Assembly (NCBI GenBank): GCA_016867095.1
Contig: VGKK01000084.1
Location: 1-5,231, forward strand
Source: Candidatus Omnitrophota bacterium
GTDB taxonomy: Bacteria > Omnitrophota > Gorgyraeia > Gygaellales > Profunditerraquicolaceae
Direction: 5' to 3'
DNA length: 5,231 bases
The notes beneath the pieces are model-generated. The model did no database searches. It worked only from the letters and a program-made list of their open reading frames with translations, and was not told the origin of the DNA. Below, piece by piece: positions 1 to 5,231 of this stretch. Within the stretch, counting starts at the first letter, position 1; each line of letters opens with the position of its first letter. Both the position numbers and the translations under genes were made by a program.

Positions 1-54
1 TTAGCCGGTTTAGCAGCTCAACCGGTTCACCCGCTCACTGGTTTACCGGTTTAC
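1..54. repeat. Degenerate palindromic-octamer array downstream of proA
   Basis: Read on the minus strand from 54 to 1, the units are GTAAACCG, GTAAACCA, GTGAGCGG, GTGAACCG, GTTGAGCTG (9 bases), CTAAACCG and GCTAA, cut by the window edge. The period and consensus match the array at 3326-3390. Internal inverted repeats are possible, for example CCGGTT at 5-10 with AACCGG at 20-25, but no U-run makes it a convincing terminator. The full length is unknown because it reaches the edge. Confidence 0.8.
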
Positions 55-1311
55 TTATATTCTTATCTGCCCGTTCCCGAATATAGTATATTTATAGGTG
101 GTCAATTCTTCCAGCGCCATCGGGCCGCGGGCATGCAATTTATCCGTGGAAATGCCGATCTCCGCGCCCATCCCGAACTGATTCCCATCGGTAAAGCGCG
201 TGGAGGCGTTAACATATACGCAGGCGGAGTCCACGTTTTTCAAAAATTCCAGGGCGTTTTCATAGTTATCGGTGACAATGCTGTCGGAATGGCGGGTGCC
301 GTAATAATTTATGTGCCTGATAGCCTGGCTTAAATCCTGAACAACTTTTACCGAAAGGATTAAGGCCAGATATTCGCTATGGTAATCTTTATCCGTAGCC
401 TGCTTAATGCCTTTTACAATCCTAAGGGTAATATCGCAGCCGCGGATCTGTACGCCTGCTTCTTTAAATTTTTTTAACATCCCCGGAAGAAACCTGGCTG
501 CCACATCCCGGTGCACCAGCATTGTTTCCATAGCGTTACAAACGCCGGGCCGCTGGACCTTGGCGTTAAAACAAATATCCTGGGCCATATTCAAATCCGC
601 CCACTCGTCAACATAGACATGGCAGATACCCTTATAATGTTTGATTACCGGTATGCGCGAAGCCCTGACTACGCGCTTAATCAGGCCTTCCCCGCCCCGG
701 GGCATCACTAAATCAATATATTTATCCAGCTTTAAGAGCGCCTCTACGGCGCTGCGCTCAGCTGTAGAAACCATATTGACCACGGCCGGCGGAAACTGAT
801 GCTTCTCTAATACTTTTTTAAGTATCCTGTAAATGGCCAAATTGGAATTCAAGGCATCGCTACCTCCTCGCAAGATTACGCTGTTGCCGGACTTAAAACA
901 AAGCCCGATACAGTCCGAAGTAACATTGGGCCGCGATTCATAGATGATGGCGATCACGCCTATCGGCACGCGCACTTTATTAATCCAAAGCCCGTTAGGC
1001 CTGCGCCAGGCCTTAATCACCTCGCCCACCGGGTCATTAAGCTTGGCGATCTGACGCAGGGAATCGGACATCTCCCTTATTTTCTTTTCATTAAGAATCA
1101 GCCGGTCAATAAAAGCCCGGGGCATTTTTTGCCGGGTTGCCTGCTGAACGTCTTTTTTATTTGCCCTAAGGATATCGGCCTTTTTGCTGTTCAAGGCCGC
1201 GGCCATCTCCCGAAGGGCCTTGTCCTTCTTAATGGAAGAGGCGCTGAGCATAACCCTGGATGCCTCCTGGGCTTCCTTGGCCATCTGTGTTAATTGTTCT
1301 TTAAGATTCAT
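55..1311 (-). CDS. proA: Glutamate-5-semialdehyde dehydrogenase (gamma-glutamyl phosphate reductase)
   Basis: ProA reduces gamma-glutamyl phosphate with NADPH to glutamate-5-semialdehyde, the second step of proline synthesis. From the ATG at 1311 the product is 418 aa, close to E. coli ProA (417). Family blocks include VIAIIYESRPNVTSD (about 120-134), LRGGSDALNSN, the catalytic-cysteine block RPGVCNAMET (Cys about 258), the signature HINYYGTRHSDSI (about 333-345), and the C-terminal VYVNASTRFTDG, GAEIGIS, KLHARGPM and LEELTTYKY. A TTG at 1332 would add seven residues (MLFYNNK) and overlap proB, but those residues are not family-like, so I prefer the ATG. No clear ribosome site precedes the ATG, which is 7 bases after the proB stop, so translation is probably coupled to proB. 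An octamer repeat array begins one base after the stop. Confidence 0.96.
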   Translation of the reverse strand: MNLKEQLTQMAKEAQEASRVMLSASSIKKDKALREMAAALNSKKADILRANKKDVQQATRQKMPRAFIDRLILNEKKIREMSDSLRQIAKLNDPVGEVIKAWRRPNGLWINKVRVPIGVIAIIYESRPNVTSDCIGLCFKSGNSVILRGGSDALNSNLAIYRILKKVLEKHQFPPAVVNMVSTAERSAVEALLKLDKYIDLVMPRGGEGLIKRVVRASRIPVIKHYKGICHVYVDEWADLNMAQDICFNAKVQRPGVCNAMETMLVHRDVAARFLPGMLKKFKEAGVQIRGCDITLRIVKGIKQATDKDYHSEYLALILSVKVVQDLSQAIRHINYYGTRHSDSIVTDNYENALEFLKNVDSACVYVNASTRFTDGNQFGMGAEIGISTDKLHARGPMALEELTTYKYTIFGNGQIRI

Positions 1312-1318
1312 TTTGTTA

Positions 1319-2389
1319 TTATAAAATAACAATATTATCCCGATGAATTACTTCCTTATCAAAACGGCTGCCCTTTACTTTATCTAATTGCTTGTGAGAA
1401 ATGCCTGCCTTGCCCCTGGCAAATTCATTGCCTGCCAGGTCATAGACGCCCACAATATCGCCGGCGTCAAAAGCGCCCGTTGTTGACACTACGCCCACAG
1501 AGAGCAGGCTCTTTTTATTCGCCAGGGCGCGCCTGGCGCCGTCGTCAACCGTAATTTTACCTTTTGTTTTAGTGCCAAAGGCGATCCAACGCTCTCTGGC
1601 GCAAAGGCTCCCCTTACGCGGAATAAAAAGGGTCCCTTCTTTGCCCGGTTCATTGATGGCGGATAAAATAACGCCGTGGCGCCTGCCATTGGCGATTACG
1701 CAAGGAATGCCTGATTTTACGGCAATCTCTACTGCCTGAATCTTGGTAATCATCCCTCCCACGGAAGTATTCCTCTGCGTGGAAGAGGCCAGGGCCTTTA
1801 TCTGAGGGGTAATCTCATCCACCACCTTAATCAGCATCTTCTTGTCTTTATCCAACAGCCCATCCACATCCGAAAGGATAATCAAAAGGTCGGCGTTAAT
1901 CAAAGTAGCTACCAGCGCCGAAAGCCGGTCATTATCCCCGAATCTAATCTCATCCGTAGATACGGTATCATTCTCGTTGATTATCGGCAGGCTGTTTAAT
2001 TTTAACAGGGTCAGCAGGGTATTCCTGGCGTTTAAGTAACGCTTGCGGTCGTTAAAATCCTCCCAGGTTAAAAGCACCTGTGCGCAGACAAGATTTAATT
2101 TTGCAAAGGCCCGGCGATAAATATTCATCATCTCGTTCTGGCCTATTGCCGCCGCTGCCTGCAAGGCGGATACCTCGCCTGGCCTGGCCTGCAGGCCTAA
2201 AACAGACATCCCCATGGCAATCGCGCCCGAAGAGACAATCACCAGCTCTTTCTCGTCCTTCAAGGAATCGGAGATTTGCCGGGTAATTTCATTTAAAAAA
2301 GAAAGGTCAATTTTGCCGGCGCCGGAATACAACAGGCTTGAACCAATCTTAATGACTATCCTTTTACAGTCTTTTCCTGATTGCCTCAA
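1319..2389 (-). CDS. proB: Glutamate 5-kinase
   Basis: ProB phosphorylates L-glutamate with ATP to give gamma-glutamyl phosphate, the first and usually proline-inhibited step of proline synthesis. The 356-aa product has the amino-acid kinase fold at about 10-260: IKIGSS at 13-18, VSSGAIAMG at 52-60, NENDTVS at 138-144, FGDNDRLSALVA at 150-161, LSDVDGL at 172-178, and VGGMITKIQA at 210-219. A C-terminal PUA domain follows at about 275-352, ending in HRDNIVIL, as in full-length ProB (E. coli 367 aa). It starts with TTG behind a strong ribosome site and overlaps obgE by 26 bases, implying coupled translation. It ends TAA TAA 7 bases before the ATG of proA, whose product uses the unstable acyl phosphate ProB makes. 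I see no defect. Confidence 0.96.
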   Translation of the reverse strand: MRQSGKDCKRIVIKIGSSLLYSGAGKIDLSFLNEITRQISDSLKDEKELVIVSSGAIAMGMSVLGLQARPGEVSALQAAAAIGQNEMMNIYRRAFAKLNLVCAQVLLTWEDFNDRKRYLNARNTLLTLLKLNSLPIINENDTVSTDEIRFGDNDRLSALVATLINADLLIILSDVDGLLDKDKKMLIKVVDEITPQIKALASSTQRNTSVGGMITKIQAVEIAVKSGIPCVIANGRRHGVILSAINEPGKEGTLFIPRKGSLCARERWIAFGTKTKGKITVDDGARRALANKKSLLSVGVVSTTGAFDAGDIVGVYDLAGNEFARGKAGISHKQLDKVKGSRFDKEVIHRDNIVIL

Positions 2390-3320
2390 TTAACTCCTCC
2401 AATCCCTGTTTCTTTAACGCGGAGATGGGATATACTTTTTTCTTTACTCTTTTACGGAAATCCTTCAGGTTTTCCCTGGCGTTTTCTAAATCTATTTTAT
2501 TGGCCGCGATAATCTGGGGCTTGGCGTAAACCTGGCTGCTGTATTTTTTTAATTCCTGGTTAATCGTGCGGTAATCCCTTACCGGATCACGGCCCTCAAA
2601 ACCGGAAATATCAATGAGATGCACCAGGATTTTGGTGCGCTCAACATGCCTGAGGAATTTATCGCCCAGGCCGCGGCCCGCCGACGAGCCCTCAATCAGG
2701 CCGGGGATATCGGCGATAACAAAAGACGCATCTCCGCTACTTACTACCCCCAGGGCCGGAAATTTGGTGGTAAAAGGGTAAGCGGCAATCTCAGGGTGCG
2801 CGTTGGAAATACTGGAAACTAGGGTTGACTTACCGGCGTTGGGAAAACCCACCACGCCTACGTCGGCAATCAGCTTTAAATCCAGCAGCAATTCCTTCTC
2901 TTCGCCGCTTTCATATTCGGTGACCTCGCTGCCATGGTGGCGATTACCTGACCCGCCCCTGCCGCCCCGCGCCACAACGAGTTCGTCCTGGTCTTTTTTT
3001 AAATCGCGCAACAGGCAATTTGTCCTTATATCCTTAACCACGGTGCCCACCGGCACCCGGATAATTACCGCGGGAGCGTCCTTTCCTTTCTTATTCTTGC
3101 CTGAGCCATGGCCTCCGGATGGGCCATAAAAATGCCTGTTATACTTAAAATCTAAAAGTGTGCGCAGGTGCCTGTCTGCGCGGATAATAATATCCGCGCC
3201 CCGGCCGCCGTCGCCGCCGTCGGGAATCCCCCGCGGGGTATACATATCGCGGTAAAAACTCCGACAGCCCTTGCCGCCCTGGCCTGCCTTAACATAAATC
3301 CTGGCTTGGTCTATAAACAC
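2364..3320 (-). CDS. obgE: Obg family GTPase (ObgE/CgtA), short form
   Basis: Obg proteins are GTPases that bind the large ribosomal subunit and act in its assembly and in stress signalling. The product is 318 aa. Residues 1 to about 152 form the glycine-rich Obg fold, including GIPDGGDGGRGAD and ARGGRGGSGN. The G domain follows: G1 GFPNAGKST at 158-166, switch TT at 184-185, G3 DIPG at 204-207, G4 NKID at 274-277, G5 SAL at 300-302. All key nucleotide-binding motifs are intact. It ends just after the G domain, lacking the C-terminal extension of E. coli (390 aa) or B. subtilis (428 aa) Obg; such short forms exist. The GTG start gives the standard MFIDxxxIYVKAG opening. No good ribosome site precedes it, only a weak AGG inside the repeat array, so translation may be low or depend on upstream structure (inference). 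Confidence 0.95.
   Translation of the reverse strand: MFIDQARIYVKAGQGGKGCRSFYRDMYTPRGIPDGGDGGRGADIIIRADRHLRTLLDFKYNRHFYGPSGGHGSGKNKKGKDAPAVIIRVPVGTVVKDIRTNCLLRDLKKDQDELVVARGGRGGSGNRHHGSEVTEYESGEEKELLLDLKLIADVGVVGFPNAGKSTLVSSISNAHPEIAAYPFTTKFPALGVVSSGDASFVIADIPGLIEGSSAGRGLGDKFLRHVERTKILVHLIDISGFEGRDPVRDYRTINQELKKYSSQVYAKPQIIAANKIDLENARENLKDFRKRVKKKVYPISALKKQGLEELIEAIRKRL
2394..2400 (-). promoter_or_regulatory. Shine-Dalgarno GGAGGAG deciding the proB start
   Basis: GGAGGAG lies inside the 3' end of obgE, and its GGAGG core is 6 bases from the TTG at 2389-2387. A TAA immediately precedes that TTG in the proB frame, so no earlier start is possible. The strong site makes the TTG convincing. Confidence 0.8.
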
Positions 3321-3325
3321 TTTTC

Positions 3326-3390
3326 GTTAGCCTGTTAACCAGTTAGCGGGTGAGCCAGTCAAACCGGCAAACTGGCTCACCGGCTAACCA
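3326..3390. repeat. Degenerate palindromic-octamer array between rplU and obgE
   Basis: On the plus strand this divides into GTTAGCCT, GTTAACCA, GTTAGCGG, GTGAGCCA, GTCAAACCG (9 bases), GCAAACTG, GCTCACCG and GCTAACCA. The shared pattern approximates GGTTAACC, which is its own reverse complement, so the array has no clear strand. It fills practically the whole rplU-obgE gap, begins in the last codon and stop of rplU, and ends 5 bases before the GTG of obgE. A related array lies at 1-54. Confidence 0.85.
3342..3388 (-). other. Long hairpin spanning the rplU stop codon
   Basis: The arms 3342-3359 and 3371-3388 are 18 bases each and complementary except for one position, with an 11-base loop (3360-3370). 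In RNA this would be a stable stem at the rplU-obgE junction, with the TAG stop of rplU within the stem. No U-run follows on the minus strand, where the sequence continues into GGTTAACAGGCTAACG, so it does not look like an intrinsic terminator. It could instead limit read-through, protect a 3' end after processing, or mask obgE initiation (all inference). Confidence 0.8.
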
Positions 3391-3698
3391 ACAATAATCT
3401 CTCGTATTCTTAATCTTGTAAGCTGCTGACGGTGCCCCTTTTTCCAGTGCGAGGCCTTGCGGCGCCGGTATTTAAAAGACAAGACTTTTCCGCCCCGCAT
3501 TTGCTTTAAAACCTTGGCTAAAACCTTTGCCCCCTTTAAATAAGGCTGGCCTACCTCCACTTTTTTATCCTGGGAAACCAAAAGCACCTTATTCAGGGCA
3601 ATTTCCTTGCCCTCGGCAGCATCCTGCTTCTCCACCTCAATAATATCGTCCTTTTTGACCGAATACTGTTTTGCTCCAACTTCAATTATTGCATACAT
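3384..3698 (-). CDS. rplU: 50S ribosomal protein L21
   Basis: This encodes L21, a 23S rRNA-binding protein of the large subunit. The product is 104 aa, the normal bacterial length. It starts MYAIIEVGAKQYSV, the typical L21 opening, and has the C-terminal signature from about residue 69: GGKVLSFKYRRRK, then KKGHRQQLTRLRI. The ATG has a strong ribosome site at 7 bases and a good promoter about 100 bases upstream, as expected for a highly expressed gene. The TAG stop (3384-3386) sits inside a tandem repeat and a strong hairpin. The usual next gene, rpmA (L27), is absent; obgE follows after 63 bases. The identification is secure. Confidence 0.97.
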   Translation of the reverse strand: MYAIIEVGAKQYSVKKDDIIEVEKQDAAEGKEIALNKVLLVSQDKKVEVGQPYLKGAKVLAKVLKQMRGGKVLSFKYRRRKASHWKKGHRQQLTRLRIREIIVG

Positions 3699-3705
3699 TT
3701 TTATG

Positions 3706-3711
3706 CCTCCC
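3706..3711 (-). promoter_or_regulatory. Shine-Dalgarno GGGAGG of rplU
   Basis: GGGAGG lies 7 bases upstream of the rplU ATG (3698-3696), which is ideal spacing and fixes the start. Its first G is the last base of the octamer array, and GGAGGCAT occupies the next 8-base register, so the ribosome site continues the repeat phase. Confidence 0.85.
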
Positions 3712-3756
3712 TGATATCCTAATCTCCTATCCCCAATCTCCTAATCACCTGATATC
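3711..3756 (-). repeat. Degenerate octamer array in the rplU leader (GAGATTAG type)
   Basis: Read on the minus strand, the segment divides into GATATCAG, GTGATTAG, GAGATTGG, GGATAG (a 6-base unit), GAGATTAG and GATATCAG. The first and last units are identical. The period is 8 with one short unit, and the consensus is purine-rich. It lies wholly in the predicted 5' untranslated leader of rplU and runs directly into the Shine-Dalgarno sequence. Another GATATC lies just upstream at 3769-3774. Being self-complementary, it could pair with the copy at 3751-3756 in a weak 6-bp stem. The function is unknown. Confidence 0.75.
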
Positions 3757-3800
3757 CGCTTTCAACACGATATCTTCCCGCTCTAATTTTAAGGACTATA

Positions 3801-3829
3801 AGTATATACTATTAAACGGCAGGGGTCAA
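3801..3829 (-). promoter_or_regulatory. sigma70-type promoter for rplU-obgE-proB-proA
   Basis: The minus strand has TTGACC (3829-3824) as -35, a 17-base spacer, and TATACT (3806-3801) as -10. Each box matches the consensus at five of six positions and the spacing is optimal. The predicted start of transcription is around 3791-3796, giving a leader of roughly 95 bases before the rplU ATG. The TGA stop of the upstream radical SAM gene falls inside the -35 box, so no spacer separates the two units. I see no intrinsic terminator between them, so read-through from upstream is also possible. No equally good promoter occurs before obgE, proB or proA, which suggests one transcript (inference). Confidence 0.8.
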
Positions 3830-5190
3830 GGACAAATTAAGGCGCGGGCTTTATTTCTCAAATAGAAAAGGGCGACTCGCCTATAGGAAAATAAGAATTT
3901 AATGCAGTCTATGACTCTAAAATTATATAAATAAAACTTAAGATATGCGCTAATCTGCAATCTTTCCAGCGCTCTCCGGTCCAGGCCCTTTAGTTCCAGG
4001 GCATTGCCTATCTGTTTATTGTAATCATTCCAATCCCGGCTGATTAAGCGGTAGCCCCCTAAGCCGGCCCTGGCCATATCGTATACCTGCGTGCCGGGAT
4101 AAGGAACCATAATCCCCACAGATAGATAAGCCGTATTCAGCCTGACGGCTAATTTAATGGTATCTCCGGCTGATTTTCTCGTTTCATTGGGATGGCCCAG
4201 GATAAATAAGCCATGAGTCCTCAGGCCGGCTTTTTTAGCCAAACCGACTGCCCGGACCGCATCTTCTACCGTGGCATCTTTCTGGATTAGCCGTAAAGTA
4301 TCGTCGTTACCCGATTCTATGCCGAAATCTATCTTTCTGCAGCCGGCATTACGCATCTTTTTGAAGATTTCATAAGATGTGCCGGTTACCCTAGAATTAG
4401 CTGCCCAGGCCAGTTTCTTCTGCAGCCCCTCCTTTTCAATAAAATCACAAATAGCAAAAACCCTTTCTTTATTCACGGTAAAAATCTCATCCAGTATCGG
4501 CAGGCGGCGAATATGGTATTTTTCCGCCAGCATTTTCATCTCTTGCGCCACATTATCCGGGCTCCTTAACCTTACCCTTACGCCATGCATCCTCATACAG
4601 AATATACATCTAAAAGGGCAACCCCGGGAAGTAATCAAAGGATAGGTCTTAGCCCTCGGAAACATCTCCCAGGCCGGAAAAGGCAGCGCGTCTAAATTTT
4701 CGATTCTGGGCCGCAGGGAATTTTGCCTGACTTGCCCGTCCATTTTATAGGCTATGCCTAAAATATCCGGCCATTGGCCGGCTTTGGCGCTGGCAATCTC
4801 AAAAAGCGCTTCTTCTCCCTCTCCTATTACTACGATATCAAATACGCTGAATTCCTTCAAGGTATCGGCGGCTAATGCCGTGGGGTGCGCTCCACCCGCC
4901 ACAAAAATACTCCGCGGCAACACCTGCCTTATCCTCTGCGCCAGGAGCGCGCCGGCCTTTACATAATTAGTCATAACGGTGATGCCGACGATATCCGGCG
5001 CAATTTTCCGCGCCCTCTCTACTACCTGTTTTATGTTTAACTTTTCAAACTTGGCGTCTATAATTGAGATAGCTACGCCCCGGTCCCGTAAATAAGCCCC
5101 TAAATAAGCCAGGCCCAAATGGGGAAAACTAGGGGCATCCCATGGCTCAATTATTTTCTCTGCCGGCGGATTAATTAAAATTACCTTGAT
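3826..5190 (-). CDS. B12-binding-domain-type radical SAM protein (COG1032-like)
   Basis: This is a radical SAM enzyme with an N-terminal Rossmann-like cobalamin-binding-type domain. Its substrate cannot be read from the sequence. Numbering from the proposed start at 5190 (454 aa), the N-terminus reads KVILINPPAE followed by PHLGLAYLGAYL, the usual opening of this family. GGAHPT lies near residue 98. The 4Fe-4S motif CPFRCIFC has cysteines at about 191, 195 and 198. FGIESG near 289 and FILGHPNET near 329 are typical SAM-barrel motifs. The cobalamin-ligating DxHxxG motif is not visible, so B12 binding is uncertain. The C-terminus is aromatic and basic, which may suggest membrane-surface contact (inference). 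The frame is open back to a TAA at 5212-5214, but the codon at the expected start is ATC. The nearest canonical start is TTG at 5118, which would delete the first beta strand. The stop at 3826-3828 lies within the rplU promoter. Family call is firm; the start is doubtful. Confidence 0.9.
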   Translation of the reverse strand: MKVILINPPAEKIIEPWDAPSFPHLGLAYLGAYLRDRGVAISIIDAKFEKLNIKQVVERARKIAPDIVGITVMTNYVKAGALLAQRIRQVLPRSIFVAGGAHPTALAADTLKEFSVFDIVVIGEGEEALFEIASAKAGQWPDILGIAYKMDGQVRQNSLRPRIENLDALPFPAWEMFPRAKTYPLITSRGCPFRCIFCMRMHGVRVRLRSPDNVAQEMKMLAEKYHIRRLPILDEIFTVNKERVFAICDFIEKEGLQKKLAWAANSRVTGTSYEIFKKMRNAGCRKIDFGIESGNDDTLRLIQKDATVEDAVRAVGLAKKAGLRTHGLFILGHPNETRKSAGDTIKLAVRLNTAYLSVGIMVPYPGTQVYDMARAGLGGYRLISRDWNDYNKQIGNALELKGLDRRALERLQISAYLKFYLYNFRVIDCIKFLFSYRRVALFYLRNKARALICP

Positions 5191-5194
5191 ATCC

Positions 5195-5199
5195 CCTCC
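5195..5199 (-). promoter_or_regulatory. Shine-Dalgarno GGAGG of the radical SAM gene
   Basis: On the minus strand GGAGG is followed by GGAT and then ATC AAG GTA ATT TTA, which encodes the conserved first strand of the protein. The ribosome site therefore supports initiation near 5190, upstream of the only canonical candidate at 5118. The 4-base spacing to ATC is short. No -35/-10 pair can be judged because the window ends 32 bases upstream. Confidence 0.55.
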
Positions 5200-5231
5200 G
5201 CATAATATGTGTTATAGCTTTTGTTACAGTA

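Noticed and set aside
1..54. CRISPR array or clustered direct repeats.
   Set aside because: Units are contiguous 8-mers without spacers and vary in sequence; no cas gene is present.
1489..1689. Minus-strand open frame in another frame of proB.
   Set aside because: It overlaps a fully intact proB with all family motifs; no independent support.
2186..2197. Perfect 12-base palindrome GGCCTGCAGGCC inside proB.
   Set aside because: It encodes a normal stretch of ProB (LGLQARP region) in GC-rich codons and is isolated, so chance is sufficient.
2803..3129. Plus-strand open frame of 108 codons opposite obgE.
   Set aside because: It is an antisense shadow of the glycine-rich Obg fold, rich in Pro and Ser as expected from the complement of Gly codons, with no ribosome site or recognisable domain.
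3342..3390. Intrinsic terminator after rplU.
   Set aside because: The stem is strong, but no U-run follows on the minus strand and obgE starts right after without its own visible promoter.
3782..3810. A divergent promoter on the plus strand, since the palindrome AGTATATACT also gives TATACT there.
   Set aside because: At 17 bases upstream there is no -35-like hexamer, and no plus-strand gene follows.
5171..5231. Two short open frames entering from the right edge on the minus strand, ending at TAA 5181-5183 (YYAEGISR) and TAA 5171-5173 (GYQGNFN).
   Set aside because: Either could be the tail of an upstream gene overlapping the radical SAM start, but at under 20 codons with no recognisable motif neither can be supported or chosen over the other.

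Overview
The window reads as ordinary chromosomal DNA from an uncultured bacterium and is transcribed almost entirely from the minus strand. Read 5'->3' on that strand, it holds a B12-binding-type radical SAM gene, then rplU (ribosomal protein L21), obgE (ribosome-assembly GTPase), proB and proA (first two enzymes of proline synthesis). The rplU-(rpmA)-obgE-proB-proA-(nadD) order is a known conserved bacterial cluster. Here rpmA is missing between rplU and obgE, and nadD, if present, lies beyond the left edge.

Coding is dense. proB starts inside the end of obgE, and proA starts 7 bases after the proB stop. The radical SAM gene ends inside the -35 box of a clear sigma70-type promoter (3801-3829) that appears to drive rplU and everything downstream. 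Non-ATG starts are common: GTG for obgE, TTG for proB, and no canonical start at the expected N-terminus of the radical SAM gene.

The most unusual content is between the genes. Three of the four non-coding stretches are degenerate tandem arrays with an 8-base period. Two (1-54, after proA; 3326-3390, between rplU and obgE) are built on a near-palindromic octamer close to GGTTAACC. The third (3711-3756, in the rplU leader) uses a different purine-rich unit close to GAGATTAG. The rplU-obgE array folds into an 18-bp hairpin with one mismatch that includes the rplU stop codon. The two GGTTAACC-type arrays also share unit order and have a 9-base unit at the same place, so they may be related copies.

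Taxonomy is an inference. The housekeeping proteins are clearly bacterial and use the standard code. The mixed GC content, a COG1032-type radical SAM protein and octameric intergenic arrays remind me of Candidatus Omnitrophota (OP3) metagenome assemblies, but nothing here proves it. I see no mobile element, CRISPR array, defence system, tRNA or rRNA.
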